NCBI RefSeq assembly: GCF_900104705.1
Contig: NZ_LT629734.1
Span: forward strand, 372,001-436,000
Length of the DNA stretch: 64,000 nt
Direction: 5' to 3'
Origin: Agrococcus carbonis
Lineage (GTDB): Bacteria > Actinomycetota > Actinomycetes > Actinomycetales > Microbacteriaceae
Position 1 is the stretch's first letter; every line of letters begins with the position of its first letter. The position numbers were made by a program, and so were the translations under genes. Below the pieces are notes generated by a model, which worked only from the letters and a program-made list of their open reading frames with translations, did no database searches and was not told the DNA's origin. Of this stretch, positions 11,303 to 19,872 are shown one piece after another.

Positions 11303-12024
11303 CGGGCGACCGCCAGCATGCGCTGAGCGATCGAGGCGGCGTCGGTCGCAGGCAGCTCCGGCTCGATGCGGCCGTCGCGCAGCAGCACGACGCGCTCGGC
11401 ACGTGCGGCGACCATGGGGTCGTGGGTGACGACGACGATCGCCTGCCCCGCGGCGGCCTGCCGCACGAGGATCTCCTGCACCTCGACCGAGGTGGCGGTG
11501 TCGAGCGCGCCGGTCGGCTCGTCGGCGAGCACGATCGCGGGACGCTGCGCGAGCGCCCGCGCGATCGCGAAGCGCTGCTGCTGCCCGCCCGAGAGCTCGT
11601 GCGGCCGCCGGTCGGCGAGGCCTGCCACCCCGAGCTCGTCGAGCAGATCGGCGATGCGCGCGCGGTCGGGTGCGCGGCCCGCGAGCACGGCGGGCAGCTC
11701 GACGTTCTCGAGCGCGGTGAGGCTCGGCACGAGGTTGAACGACTGGAACACCACGCCCACCTGCTCGCGCCGCAGTGCCGTGAGCGCGTCGTCGTCGAGC
11801 CCGACCACCGACGTGCCGCCGATGAGGACGTCGCCGGAGGTCGGCGCGTCGAGCCCTGCCGCGAGGTGCAGCAGGGTCGACTTGCCCGAGCCGGAGGGGC
11901 CCATGACGGCCGTGAGCGTGCCGGGCGCGATGGCGAGGTCGACGCGGTCGAGGGCGGTGACGGATGCGTCGCCGTCGCCGTAGCGCTTGGAGACGTCGCG
12001 GAGCAGGAGTGCGTGCTGGTGCAT
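11299..12024 (-). CDS. ABC transporter ATP-binding protein (MacB/LolD type)
   Basis: ATPase subunit partnering the adjacent FtsX-type permease. About 241 residues contain Walker A GPSGSGKS, the Q-loop in VVFQSFNLVPSL, signature LSGGQQQR, Walker B IVLADEPTGALD and the H-loop VVTHD, in the compact arrangement of the LolD/MacB clade. ATG at 12024 is chosen although its GGGAG is only 1 nt away. A TTG four codons upstream (12036) has GGGAGG at 10 nt and is a real alternative. Coupled to the permease by ATGA. The pair forms a two-gene operon. Confidence 0.9.
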   Translation of the reverse strand: MHQHALLLRDVSKRYGDGDASVTALDRVDLAIAPGTLTAVMGPSGSGKSTLLHLAAGLDAPTSGDVLIGGTSVVGLDDDALTALRREQVGVVFQSFNLVPSLTALENVELPAVLAGRAPDRARIADLLDELGVAGLADRRPHELSGGQQQRFAIARALAQRPAIVLADEPTGALDTATSVEVQEILVRQAAAGQAIVVVTHDPMVAARAERVVLLRDGRIEPELPATDAASIAQRMLAVAR

Positions 12025-12081
12025 GCTCCCAGTCAAGGCGGGGCGGCCTCCCGCGTCGTCAGGCGGCGGGCGGAACCGGCG

Positions 12082-12828
12082 TCATCCGCTCGGATGACCG
12101 AGCCGCGCGTCGAGCAGCGCCGCCATGAGGTCGGGCCGCTGGAGCGGCAGCCCGTGGCCGACGCCCTCGATCACGCGCAGCTCGCTCGAGGGGCGCGCCT
12201 CGTGCAGGACCTCGGCGGAGCGGCGCATGAGCGAGCGCTCGCGCGCGCCCACCGCGACGAGGGCGGGTGCCGTGCCCTCGCCCCAGCCCGCGGGCGGCGT
12301 GAAGCGCAGGTTCTCCCCCACGCTCGCCACGAGCGTCGCCCGCGTGATGCGGGCGCTGTCGGCGAGGTACTCCGGCACGAGGGCCTCGGGCACGAAGAGC
12401 TCCTTCGCCTGCAGGCGCGCGAACCGCTGCCACCTCGCGAGCGGCGCGGCCGCCGCGAGCATGCCGAGCGTGAGGGACGCCATCGCGATCGGCTTCGCCT
12501 GCGCGCTCACGACCACCGCATCCGTCACGAGATCCGGCCGCCGGGCTGCGAGCAGCACCGTCAGCTGGGCGCCGAGCGAGAAGCCCACGACGGTCGCGCC
12601 GCCGGGCGCGCGCCGCTCGAGCTCGCGCTCGAGCGCGTCGACCGTCTCCGCGTGCGAGCGGTAGTCGGCGGATGCGCTGCGGCCGTGCCCGGGCAGGTCC
12701 GGCACGATCGTGCGCACCGGCCGCGCGAGCGCGGCGATCGTGGGCCGCCACATCCAGCCGGAGACGCCGCCGCCGTGGAGGAGCAGCAGCGGCGGGGCGT
12801 CGGCGGGGCCGGCTTCGTCGATGTGCAC
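12082..12828 (-). CDS. Alpha/beta-fold hydrolase
   Basis: A 248-residue alpha/beta hydrolase. The oxyanion-hole motif LLLLHGGGVSG lies near residue 14, the nucleophile elbow VVGFSLGAQ supplies Ser near residue 84, and the catalytic His is in EGVGHGLPL near the C terminus; an acidic residue around VAVGARERS is a plausible third member. Start GTG at 12828, with AGGA about 6 nt upstream and GGAGG adjoining. The sequence does not reveal the substrate (esterase, lactonase or haloperoxidase-like all possible). It stands between the ABC operon and the two-component system in the same direction, with no evident coupling. Confidence 0.82.
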   Translation of the reverse strand: MHIDEAGPADAPPLLLLHGGGVSGWMWRPTIAALARPVRTIVPDLPGHGRSASADYRSHAETVDALERELERRAPGGATVVGFSLGAQLTVLLAARRPDLVTDAVVVSAQAKPIAMASLTLGMLAAAAPLARWQRFARLQAKELFVPEALVPEYLADSARITRATLVASVGENLRFTPPAGWGEGTAPALVAVGARERSLMRRSAEVLHEARPSSELRVIEGVGHGLPLQRPDLMAALLDARLGHPSG

Positions 12829-12853
12829 CCTCCGATCCTGCCGCAGACGCTGG

Positions 12854-12894
12854 ACCCCCGTGACGCGAGCGGCTCCGCCGCGCGCTCCGCGACC
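12854..12894. repeat. Solitary hairpin-repeat unit E
   Basis: A single copy of the repeat family in the 109-bp gap past the 3' end of the response-regulator gene: flank CCCCGTGACGCGA, stem GCGGC-TCC-GCCGC, flank GCGCTCCGCGACCAGCG. It matches clusters B-D in its outer flanks but has its own stem sequence. Confidence 0.6.
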
Positions 12895-12937
12895 AGCGGG
12901 GTGGGACGACCGTCGCGACCGGCGCTGCGGCGCGGCG

Positions 12938-13585
12938 TCAGACGTGCTCGCCCGCGAGCCCGTGCTCGTAGGCGAAGACCACGAGCTGCACGCGGTCCCG
13001 CAGCCCGAGCTTCTGCAGGATGCGCGAGATGTGCGTCTTCACCGTCGCCTCCGACACGAACTCGCCGCGCGCGATCTCGGTGTTCGAGAGCCCCTTCGCG
13101 GCGAGCGCGAAGATCTGGCGCTCGCGATCGGTGAGCTCGGCGAAGGCTTGCGGCACGGTGCGCCGCTGCGCGCCGAAGGCCTTGAAGAGCTCGCGGGTCG
13201 CGCTCGCGGCGACGACCTCGTTGCCGGCGTGCACCGTGCGGATCGACGCGAGCACGAGCTCGGGCTCGGCGTCCTTGAGGACGAAGCCGGATGCGCCGGC
13301 CCGGATCGCGCGCGCGGCGGCCTCGTCGAGGTCGAAGGTCGTGAGCACGACGACGCGCGTCGCCGGCCGCGCCTGCACGATGCGCGCCGTCGCCGAGATG
13401 CCGTCGAGCACGGGCATGCGCACGTCCATCAGCACGACGTCCGGCTCCTGCTCGGCCGCGACGCGCACCGCTTGCGCCCCGTCGGCGGCCTCGCCCACGC
13501 ACACCATGTCGGGCTGCGATGCGACGAGCATGCGGATCCCGCCTCGGAACAGCGCCTGGTCGTCGACGATCAGCACCCGGATCAT
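12938..13585 (-). CDS. LuxR/NarL-family two-component response regulator
   Basis: A 215-residue transcriptional regulator controlled by the histidine kinase encoded immediately upstream. The receiver domain (residues 1-120) has acidic Asp8/Asp9, phospho-acceptor Asp54 in VVLMDVRMP, a conserved Thr in VVLTTFD and Lys in FVLKDA. The C-terminal LuxR helix-turn-helix contains LTDRERQIFALAAKGLSNTEIA. ATG at 13585 has GGAG at good distance. The 22-bp spacing from the kinase gene indicates an operon. The nearby ABC exporter is a plausible target, but nothing in the sequence proves it. Confidence 0.92.
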   Translation of the reverse strand: MIRVLIVDDQALFRGGIRMLVASQPDMVCVGEAADGAQAVRVAAEQEPDVVLMDVRMPVLDGISATARIVQARPATRVVVLTTFDLDEAAARAIRAGASGFVLKDAEPELVLASIRTVHAGNEVVAASATRELFKAFGAQRRTVPQAFAELTDRERQIFALAAKGLSNTEIARGEFVSEATVKTHISRILQKLGLRDRVQLVVFAYEHGLAGEHV

Positions 13586-13607
13586 GCGGCTCCTCTCCTG
13601 CCGGCCC

Positions 13608-14825
13608 TCACGTGAGCCCCGCAGGGAACGATGCTCGCACGCGGAACCAGCCGTCCTCGATGCCGGTCCACGCGTCGCCGCCGGCGAGCCGCGCGCGCTC
13701 GTGCATGCCGCGCACCCCGTGACCGGCGGCCCCCGGCTGCGCGAGCACCCGGTTGTGCACGTCGACGACGACGCCGCCGTGGCCGTCGGGCAGGGTGACG
13801 GCGCGCAGCCGCACGTGGACGGGCTGGCTCCGGTCGCCGTGGCGCAGCGCGTTCGTGAGCGCCTCCTGCAGGATGCGGTACGCGGCGATGTCCGCGGTGC
13901 GCGGCAGCGGCGCCGGCCGCCCGAGGTGCTGGACGCGGACGTCGAGGCCGCTGCCCCGCATCCGCTCGACGAGCGCGTCGGCGACGTCGAGGGAGGCGAC
14001 GGGATCGGGCGCCTCGCGGTGCCGCAGCTGGGCGAGCAGGAGGCGCACGTCGCCGAGCGCCTCCTTCGCGGTGCCGGCGATCGTCTCGAGAGAGGCGTCC
14101 TTCGCGGCGGGATCGGGCGTGTAGCGCGCGCCGTTCGCCTGCGCGATGACGACGGCGAGCGAGTGCGCGACGACGTCGTGCATGTCGCGCGCGAGCGCGG
14201 CGCGCTCCTCCTCCTGGTCGGCGCGGCGCAGCGACACCTGCGCGACCTCGGTGGCCGCAGTGCTCCGCGCGACCGCGGCGGCACCCCAGCCGGTGAGGAT
14301 CGCGAGGCTGAACAGCAGCATCGGCGGGAACCAGAGGAACGACATCGCCTGCACGAGGCCCCAGCCGGTCTGCACGCCGTCGATCGAGGTGACCGCCATG
14401 AGCCAGTAGCCGGCGAGCAGCGAGGCGACGAACGCGATGCCGAGGCCCGCGAGCCTGCCGGGCCAGCGGCTGAAGCGCCCGATCGAGTACAGCACGATCA
14501 GCACGCCGAACCAGACGGGGAACAGCCACGCCTGCACCGCGACGTGCAGCCCCGCCAGCAGGGTGAGCCCCGCGAGCGCGAGGACTGGGCGCGTGCGGCG
14601 GATGAGGATCGCCCCGGCGAGCGCGGCGGTCACGACGATCGCGAGCAGCCACGTCGGCCCCGTGTCGGTGATCAGGACCATGAGCAGGAGCGTCGGCACC
14701 GCGAGGAGCCCGAGGGACACCGCGGCGAGGATGCCGTCGGCGCGCACGGTCTCCCGGTCGATCCATGGGCGCCGCTCGCGCGCCGTCGAAGGCGGCTCGA
14801 CGGGGGCGACGGCGGGGGCGGACAT
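13608..14825 (-). CDS. Two-component sensor histidine kinase (HisKA_3 type)
   Basis: A 405-residue membrane kinase of the DesK/NarX-like family. The N-terminal half holds about five to six hydrophobic segments (residues 28-180). The HisKA_3 box DMHDVVAHSLAVVIAQ contains the phospho-accepting His near residue 215. The ATPase domain has the N-box ILQEALTNALRHG and the G-box GHGVRGMHERA. ATG at 14825 begins MSAPAVAP and has only a weak GAG upstream. Repeat cluster B lies just beyond the start, so its promoter must lie between 14826 and about 14890. Phosphorylates the response regulator encoded 22 bp downstream. The signal is unknown. Confidence 0.9.
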   Translation of the reverse strand: MSAPAVAPVEPPSTARERRPWIDRETVRADGILAAVSLGLLAVPTLLLMVLITDTGPTWLLAIVVTAALAGAILIRRTRPVLALAGLTLLAGLHVAVQAWLFPVWFGVLIVLYSIGRFSRWPGRLAGLGIAFVASLLAGYWLMAVTSIDGVQTGWGLVQAMSFLWFPPMLLFSLAILTGWGAAAVARSTAATEVAQVSLRRADQEEERAALARDMHDVVAHSLAVVIAQANGARYTPDPAAKDASLETIAGTAKEALGDVRLLLAQLRHREAPDPVASLDVADALVERMRGSGLDVRVQHLGRPAPLPRTADIAAYRILQEALTNALRHGDRSQPVHVRLRAVTLPDGHGGVVVDVHNRVLAQPGAAGHGVRGMHERARLAGGDAWTGIEDGWFRVRASFPAGLT

Positions 14826-14895
14826 GGATCTCAGGCTATTGCGGCGGGGGTTCCGTCGGCGGCGCTCCCGCCCGGAATCATCCGCTCGGTGGAGG

Positions 14896-15058
14896 GGTCT
14901 CGTGACGCGTGCGGCCGGGGGCCGCGCGCTCCTCGACCGGCGAGCAGCCGGACGGACGGGTCTCGTGACGCGTGCGGCCGGGGGCTGCACACGCGCCCGA
15001 CCAGCGGGACGGCTGGGTCTCGTGACGCGTGCGGCCGGAGGCCGCGCGCTCCTCGACC
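14896..15058. repeat. Hairpin-repeat cluster B (three units)
   Basis: Three units at 14896-14938, 14959-15002 and 15016-15058, each beginning GGTCTCGTGACGCG and, in units 1 and 3, ending CGCGCTCCTCGACC. The central stem is GCGGCC-(GGG or GGA)-GGCCGC; unit 2 has a decayed 3' arm (GGCTGCACACGCGC). The cluster lies downstream of era and fills most of the 283-bp gap between the histidine-kinase start and the era stop. Confidence 0.85.
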
Positions 15059-15111
15059 TTGAGCGCTCCGGCCGCAACGCCGCTCTGCGGCATTGCGGCC
15101 TGCGCGCTCAA
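15059..15111. repeat. Long two-tier hairpin at the end of era
   Basis: A near-perfect inverted repeat: outer arms TTGAGCGC (15059-15066) and GCGCTCAA (15104-15111), inner arms GGCCGCAA (15070-15077) and TTGCGGCC (15093-15100), separated by symmetrical 3-nt interruptions (TCC and TGC). It includes the era stop codon and directly follows repeat cluster B. No T-run is present, so it is not a standard intrinsic terminator. It could act in mRNA 3'-end stabilisation or transcription pausing. Confidence 0.7.
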
Positions 15112-16004
15112 AACCCGAAGCGGCCCAGCTGCTTGGGGTCGCCCTGCCACTCCTTCGCGACCTTCACCCGCAGGTCGAGGTGCACCCGGGTGCCGAGCAT
15201 CCGCTCGATCTCGGCTCGCGCATCCGCCCCCACCTGCTTGAGCCGCGAGCCGCCCTTGCCGATGATGATGCCCTTCTGGCTGTCGCGCTCCACCCAGAGG
15301 TTGGCGTACACGTCGGTGAGGTCGCGACCCTCGCGCTCGGCGATGTCGTCGACCGTCACCATGATCGAGTGCGGCAGCTCGTCGCGCACGCCCTCGAGCG
15401 CCGCCTCGCGGATGAGCTCGGCGACGCGCACGTGCAGCGGCTCCTCGGTCGTCGTCGCGGTCTCGTACAACGGCGGACCCTCGGGCAGCAGCGGCACGAT
15501 CGCATCGAGCAGCACGTCGAGCTGCTCCCCCGCGACCGACGACAGCGGCACGACGGCATCCCACTCCCGCAGCTCGGAGACGGCGAGCAGCTGCGCCGCG
15601 ACGCGCTCCTTCGAGGCCGCGTCGGTCTTCGTCACGACCGCGATCTTGTGGGCGCGCGGGAAGCCGCCCAGCTGCTGGTCGATGTAGCGGTCGCCCGGGC
15701 CGATCGGCTCGTCGGCGGGGATGCACAGGCAGATGACGTCGACGTCGCCGAGCGTCGTCTGCACGACGGCGTTCAGCCGCTTGCCGAGCAGCGTGCGCGG
15801 CTTGTGCATGCCGGGGGTGTCGACGATCACGATCTGCGCGTCGTCGCGGTGGACGACCCCGCGGATCGCGTGGCGCGTCGTCTGCGGCTTCGACGACGTG
15901 ATCGCGATCTTCTCGCCGACGAGCGCGTTCATGAGCGTCGACTTGCCGGCGTTCGGCCTGCCGACGAACGTGATGAACCCGCTGCGATGCGTCTGCTCGG
16001 TCAT
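15108..16004 (-). CDS. era: GTPase Era
   Basis: An essential GTPase that binds the 3' end of 16S rRNA during 30S ribosome maturation. Of 298 residues, the G domain carries G1 GRPNAGKST, G3 DTPGMHKP and G4 TKTD; the C-terminal KH domain has the RNA-binding loop IIIGKGGSRLK. ATG at 16002-16004 overlaps the stop of the CNNM-family gene (ATGA). It is the last gene of the hrcA-dnaJ-rsmE-HIT-phoH-ybeY-CNNM-era run, a conserved actinobacterial ribosome/RNA maturation neighbourhood. The stop codon lies in the long hairpin at 15059-15111. Confidence 0.96.
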   Translation of the reverse strand: MTEQTHRSGFITFVGRPNAGKSTLMNALVGEKIAITSSKPQTTRHAIRGVVHRDDAQIVIVDTPGMHKPRTLLGKRLNAVVQTTLGDVDVICLCIPADEPIGPGDRYIDQQLGGFPRAHKIAVVTKTDAASKERVAAQLLAVSELREWDAVVPLSSVAGEQLDVLLDAIVPLLPEGPPLYETATTTEEPLHVRVAELIREAALEGVRDELPHSIMVTVDDIAEREGRDLTDVYANLWVERDSQKGIIIGKGGSRLKQVGADARAEIERMLGTRVHLDLRVKVAKEWQGDPKQLGRFGF

Positions 16005-17281
16005 GCTGCCCCCTCGGTGCCGGGCTCGGCGGGCTGCTCGACGAGCCGCACCGCCATCTCGCCCGTGCTGCGTCCGCGCCCGTCGAGCGAGCGCACCTCG
16101 ATCCGCAGGCCGCGCGTCGTGACCACGTCGCCGACCTCGACGATGCGGCCGAGCTCCTTCTGCATGAGGCCGCCGACGGTGTCGACGTCCTCGTCCTCGA
16201 GGTCGAGGCCGAAGAGGTCGCCGAGCTCGTCGATCTGCAGCCGGGCAGACACGTGCCAGACGCCGTCGCCGGCGTCGACCGTCTCGGCGCGGCCGCGGTC
16301 GTGCTCGTCGTGGATCTCGCCGACGAGCTCCTCCACGAGGTCCTCGAGGGTCACGAGCCCCGCGATCCCGCCGTACTCGTCGACGACCATCGCCACGTGC
16401 ATCCGCTCGGCCTGCATGAGCGCGAGCGTGTCGTCGGCGTTCTTCGACTCGGGCACGAGCAGCGCGGGGCGCGCGAGGTCGGCCGCGGTCTCGGATGCGT
16501 CGGGCCGCCACGTGCGGCTGCGCACGACGTCGCGCAGGTACAGGATGCCGTCGATCTCGTCGGTCGACTCCCCCACGACCGGCATGCGCGAGAGGCCGTT
16601 GTCGAGGAACTGCCGCAGCGCATCCGCCGCCGTCACGTCGCGCTCGACGACGATCATGTCGGGCCGCGGCACCATGACCTCGCGCACGAGCGTCGCGTTG
16701 AACTCGAAGATCGAGTGGATGAGCTCGCGGTCGTCGTCCTCGAGCACCGCCGACTCCGCGGCGGCGTCGACCATCGAGAGCAGCTGCTGCTCGGTCGCGA
16801 ACGCCGTCTCGCGCTGGCGGCCCGGCGTCACCTTGTCGCCGACGGTCACGACGAGCGAGGCGACGGGGCCGGTGAGCACGCGCCAGAAGCGGATGAAGCC
16901 GGCGGATGCGCGCAGCAGCCCGACCGCGTGGGCGCGGCCCACGGCGCGCGGGCTCGATCCCACGAGCACGAACGAGATGAGGATCATGGCGCCGCCCGCG
17001 ACGAGCAGCGTGATCCACCACTCCACGACGAGCGAGTCGACCGCGAGCGTGATGAGCACCGCCGCGATCGTCTCGCACATGATGCGGCCGAACTGGAGCG
17101 TCATGATGTGGCTCGGCAGGTCGTCGGCGATCGAGAGCATGGCGCGCTCGCGGCGCGAGGTCTTCGCGGCCGCCTGCAGCTCGGCGCGCGAGACGACGCC
17201 GAGCGCGGCGTCGCACGCGGCGAGCCAGGCGCCGAAGGCCACGAGCAGCGCGGCGACGACGAAGAGGACGATCTCGAACAT
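16001..17281 (-). CDS. CNNM/hemolysin C-family membrane protein with CBS domains
   Basis: A 426-residue protein of the UPF0053/CorC-related family, associated with Mg2+ or cobalt transport. The N-terminal DUF21-type membrane region has hydrophobic segments at about 1-22 and 75-105. Two CBS domains span roughly 195-325 (VMVPRPDMIVV and VVDEYGGIAGLVTLEDLVEE are diagnostic). A C-terminal CorC_HlyC domain follows from about 345. ATG at 17281 shares one base with the ybeY stop (TGATG). The tight ybeY-CNNM-era linkage is common in Gram-positive and actinobacterial genomes. Confidence 0.92.
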   Translation of the reverse strand: MFEIVLFVVAALLVAFGAWLAACDAALGVVSRAELQAAAKTSRRERAMLSIADDLPSHIMTLQFGRIMCETIAAVLITLAVDSLVVEWWITLLVAGGAMILISFVLVGSSPRAVGRAHAVGLLRASAGFIRFWRVLTGPVASLVVTVGDKVTPGRQRETAFATEQQLLSMVDAAAESAVLEDDDRELIHSIFEFNATLVREVMVPRPDMIVVERDVTAADALRQFLDNGLSRMPVVGESTDEIDGILYLRDVVRSRTWRPDASETAADLARPALLVPESKNADDTLALMQAERMHVAMVVDEYGGIAGLVTLEDLVEELVGEIHDEHDRGRAETVDAGDGVWHVSARLQIDELGDLFGLDLEDEDVDTVGGLMQKELGRIVEVGDVVTTRGLRIEVRSLDGRGRSTGEMAVRLVEQPAEPGTEGAA

Positions 17282-17757
17282 CAGGGGGCGCGGCCCGGGG
17301 TGGAGGAGTCGTGCTCCTCGAACGCCTCGAGCAGGCGATCCTGCAGCGCGAACATCTCGTCGCGGTCGTGCGGCTCGGCGTGGTCGAAGCCGAGCAGGTG
17401 CAGCAGCCCGTGCGTCGTCAGCAGCCGCAGCTCGGTCATGAGGCTGTGGCCGGCCTCGCGGGCCTGCTCCTGGGCGACCTCGGGGCACAGCACGATGTCG
17501 CCGAGGAGCCCCGGCGGCGTGGGCTGATCGTGCGAGCCGGGCCGCAGCTCGTCCATCGGGAACGAGAGCACGTCGGTGGGGCCGGGCTCGTCCATCCACT
17601 GCACGTGCAGCTGCTCGATCGTGGGCACGTCGACGAGCACGACCGAGACCTCGGCGTCGGGATGCACGAAGAGCCGCTCGAGGTCGAACGCGACGAGCCG
17701 CAGCAGCTGGGCCTCGTCGACCTCGGCGCCGGATTCGTTGAGCAGGTCGATCGCCAT
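17281..17757 (-). CDS. ybeY: Endoribonuclease YbeY (16S rRNA maturation)
   Basis: A small metalloprotein (158 residues) involved in 16S rRNA 3' maturation and ribosome quality control. The UPF0054 zinc signature H-x3-H-x5-H appears as HGLLHLLGFDH near residues 118-128. ATG at 17757 shares one base with the phoH stop (TGATG), and its own stop is shared the same way with the CNNM gene. The length and motif are typical, and the position between phoH and era supports the assignment. Confidence 0.95.
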   Translation of the reverse strand: MAIDLLNESGAEVDEAQLLRLVAFDLERLFVHPDAEVSVVLVDVPTIEQLHVQWMDEPGPTDVLSFPMDELRPGSHDQPTPPGLLGDIVLCPEVAQEQAREAGHSLMTELRLLTTHGLLHLLGFDHAEPHDRDEMFALQDRLLEAFEEHDSSTPGRAP

Positions 17758-18785
17758 CAGCGCCTCCCGCGGTGCTGCTGCTGCGGACGCCGCGCCTCGC
17801 GCGCCATCTGCCGCTGGTCGTGCTCGGTGTACGCGTCGACGATCGCACCGACGAGCGTGTGCCGCACGACGTCGGCGCTCGTGAGGTGCGAGAAGTGGAT
17901 GTCGTCGATGCGGCGCAGCACGTGCTGCGCGACCTGCAGCCCGGAGGTGCCGGCGGGCAGGTCGACCTGGGTCGCGTCGCCGGTGACGACCATCTTCGAG
18001 CCGAAGCCGAGCCGGGTGAGGAACATCTTCATCTGCTCGGGCGTCGTGTTCTGCGCCTCGTCGAGCACGATGAACGAGTCGTTGAGCGTGCGGCCGCGCA
18101 TGTACGCGAGCGGCGCGACCTCGACGACGCCGGTCGCGAGCAGCTTCGGCAGCAGCTCGGGATCCATCATCTCGTTGAGCGCGTCGTAGAGCGGCCGCAG
18201 GTAGGGGTCGATCTTGTCGGTGAGCGTGCCGGGCAGGAAGCCCAGCCGCTCCCCCGCCTCGACCGCGGGCCGCGTGAGGATGATCCGGTTGACCTCCTTG
18301 CGGTGCAGCGCCTGCACGGCCTTCGCCATCGCGAGGTAGGTCTTGCCGGTGCCGGCCGGGCCGATGCCGAACACGATCGTGTGGTCCTCGATCGCCTCGA
18401 CGTAGGCGCGCTGGCCCTCGGTCTTCGCGCGGATCGACTTGCCCTTCGAGGTGAGGATCACCTCGCCGATCGCGTCGGCGAGGCTGCGGCTCGAGTCCTG
18501 CCGGAGGATGCGGGAGCCCTCGCCCACCTCGGTCTGGCTCAGGTGCGTTCCCTGCCGCACGAGGTCGACGAGCTCGCGCACGAGCCGTCCCGCGACGCGC
18601 ACGTCCTCCTCGGGGCCACTGAGGCTCACGAGGTTGCCGCGCACCGCGACGGTCACATCGGGGTGCTCGTGCTCGAGCCGCGTGAGCAGTCGGTCCTGCG
18701 GCCCGAGCAGCCGCACCATCTCGATGCCGTCGATCTCGATCGACTCGGTGGCGGTGGACCGGGTGGACTCGGTGGACTCAGGCAA
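17757..18785 (-). CDS. phoH: PhoH-family ATPase (PhoH-like protein)
   Basis: A P-loop ATPase related to the N-terminal domain of superfamily I helicases, commonly linked to ybeY and RNA metabolism. About 342 residues with Walker [28 protein letters not shown] and Walker [13 protein letters not shown] at 18785 is preferred because GGGAGAGG stands 6-7 nt before it, overlapping the HIT stop region. An ATG at 18818 would lengthen the protein by 11 residues but has no SD. Cotranscribed with HIT and ybeY. Confidence 0.92.
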   Translation of the reverse strand: MPESTESTRSTATESIEIDGIEMVRLLGPQDRLLTRLEHEHPDVTVAVRGNLVSLSGPEEDVRVAGRLVRELVDLVRQGTHLSQTEVGEGSRILRQDSSRSLADAIGEVILTSKGKSIRAKTEGQRAYVEAIEDHTIVFGIGPAGTGKTYLAMAKAVQALHRKEVNRIILTRPAVEAGERLGFLPGTLTDKIDPYLRPLYDALNEMMDPELLPKLLATGVVEVAPLAYMRGRTLNDSFIVLDEAQNTTPEQMKMFLTRLGFGSKMVVTGDATQVDLPAGTSGLQVAQHVLRRIDDIHFSHLTSADVVRHTLVGAIVDAYTEHDQRQMAREARRPQQQHRGRR

Positions 18786-19122
18786 GCGAACCCTCTCCCA
18801 GCGATCCCGCGAGCACATGCGCGTGCACGTGGAAGACCGTCTGCCCGGCGAGCTCGCCGGTGTTGAACACGAGGCGGAAGTCGCCCTCGGCGCGCTCCCG
18901 CGCGATCGCCCGCGCCACCTGCACCATCTCGGCCAGCAGGTCGGGGTCGCCGGCGGCGAGCTCGACCACGTCGCGGTACTGCGCCGTCTTCGGCGTCACC
19001 ACGACGTGCATGGGTGCCTGCGGCTTGATGTCGGTGAACGCGATGAGGCGGTCGTTCTCGAGCACGATCTCCGCCGGGATCTCGCGCGCGATGATCTTCT
19101 CGAACACGGTGGGCTCAGCCAT
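18778..19122 (-). CDS. HIT-family (histidine triad) nucleotide-binding protein
   Basis: A 114-residue HINT/PKCI-type protein that hydrolyses AMP-linked phosphoramidates. The active-site triad HVHAHVLAG lies near the C terminus, and MHVVVTPK is the other conserved strand. ATG at 19120-19122 has no SD but a -10 hexamer exactly 6 nt upstream, so its mRNA is probably leaderless. The phoH reading frame begins inside or at its 3' end, so this promoter may feed phoH-ybeY-CNNM-era as well. Confidence 0.93.
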   Translation of the reverse strand: MAEPTVFEKIIAREIPAEIVLENDRLIAFTDIKPQAPMHVVVTPKTAQYRDVVELAAGDPDLLAEMVQVARAIARERAEGDFRLVFNTGELAGQTVFHVHAHVLAGSLGEGSLA

Positions 19123-19128
19123 GCCGTC

Positions 19129-19134
19129 AGCCTA
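19129..19134 (-). promoter_or_regulatory. -10 element of a leaderless promoter for the HIT gene
   Basis: TAGGCT is followed by 6 nt (GACGGC) and then the ATG of the HIT gene. This places the transcription start at the start codon. The same hexamer-spacer arrangement recurs before many genes in the window. Confidence 0.6.
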
Positions 19135-19146
19135 CCTTCGCGCTGC

Positions 19147-19872
19147 TCACCAGCGGCCGAGCAGCATCGAGAGGCCCGCGATGCCCGCGAGCCCGGCTGT
19201 CGAGGTGCGCAGCACGTGGTCGCCCATCCGGGCCGGCACCGCGCCCGCCGCCTCGAGCGCCTCGAGCTCGCCCGGCTCGATCCCGCCCTCGGGCCCCACG
19301 ACGAGCAGCACGTCGCGCTCGAGCGGCACCTGCGGCAGCGCGACGGATGCGGTGGGCTCGAGCACGACGAGCTGCCACTCGTCCGCGAGACGCGCGAGCC
19401 CCGCGGTGTCGACGACCGCGCCCACGCCGGGCAGGTGCGGGCGGATCGCCTGCTTGCCCGCCTCGCGCACGATCTTCCGCCAGCGCTCGAGCGCCTTCTC
19501 GCCCCGGTCGCCCTTCCACTGCACGACGCTGCGGCGCGCCTGCCACGGCACGATCGCGTCGACCCCCAGCTCGGTCGCCGCCTGCACGGCGAGCTCGGCG
19601 CGGTCGCCCTTCGCGAGCGCCTGCGCGAGGCCGATGCGCGGCACGGGCGCCGGGACGCGCTCGACGCGCTGCAGCACGACGTCGACCCCGTCGCGCTCGG
19701 CGCGGTCGATGACGCCCTCGGCGAGCGTGCCCTCACCGTCGCTCACGAGCACCCGCTCGCCGCGGCGCATCCGGGAGACGACGGCGGCGTGGTGCGCCTC
19801 CTCGCCGGTGAGCGTCACGACGTCGCCCGCTGCGGCGCCGGCGAGCGCGTCGTGCCAGTAGCAGTGCGCCAT
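19147..19872 (-). CDS. rsmE: 16S rRNA (uracil(1498)-N3)-methyltransferase
   Basis: Methylates N3 of U1498 in 16S rRNA. The 241-residue SPOUT-class protein has an N-terminal PUA-like region (GEEAHHAAVVSRMRRGERV), RIGLAQALAKGDRAE with the family Lys, the knot motif LLVVGPEGGIEPGELEAL and the C-terminal LRTSTAGLAGIAGLS segment. ATG at 19872 shares one base with the dnaJ stop (TGATG). The dnaJ-rsmE order is conserved in many Gram-positive bacteria. Confidence 0.95.
   Translation of the reverse strand: MAHCYWHDALAGAAAGDVVTLTGEEAHHAAVVSRMRRGERVLVSDGEGTLAEGVIDRAERDGVDVVLQRVERVPAPVPRIGLAQALAKGDRAELAVQAATELGVDAIVPWQARRSVVQWKGDRGEKALERWRKIVREAGKQAIRPHLPGVGAVVDTAGLARLADEWQLVVLEPTASVALPQVPLERDVLLVVGPEGGIEPGELEALEAAGAVPARMGDHVLRTSTAGLAGIAGLSMLLGRW

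Noticed and set aside
12031..12036. TTGACT as a -35 upstream of the ABC ATPase
   Set aside because: No -10 lies 16-18 bp downstream in the proper position relative to the start; it is probably chance.
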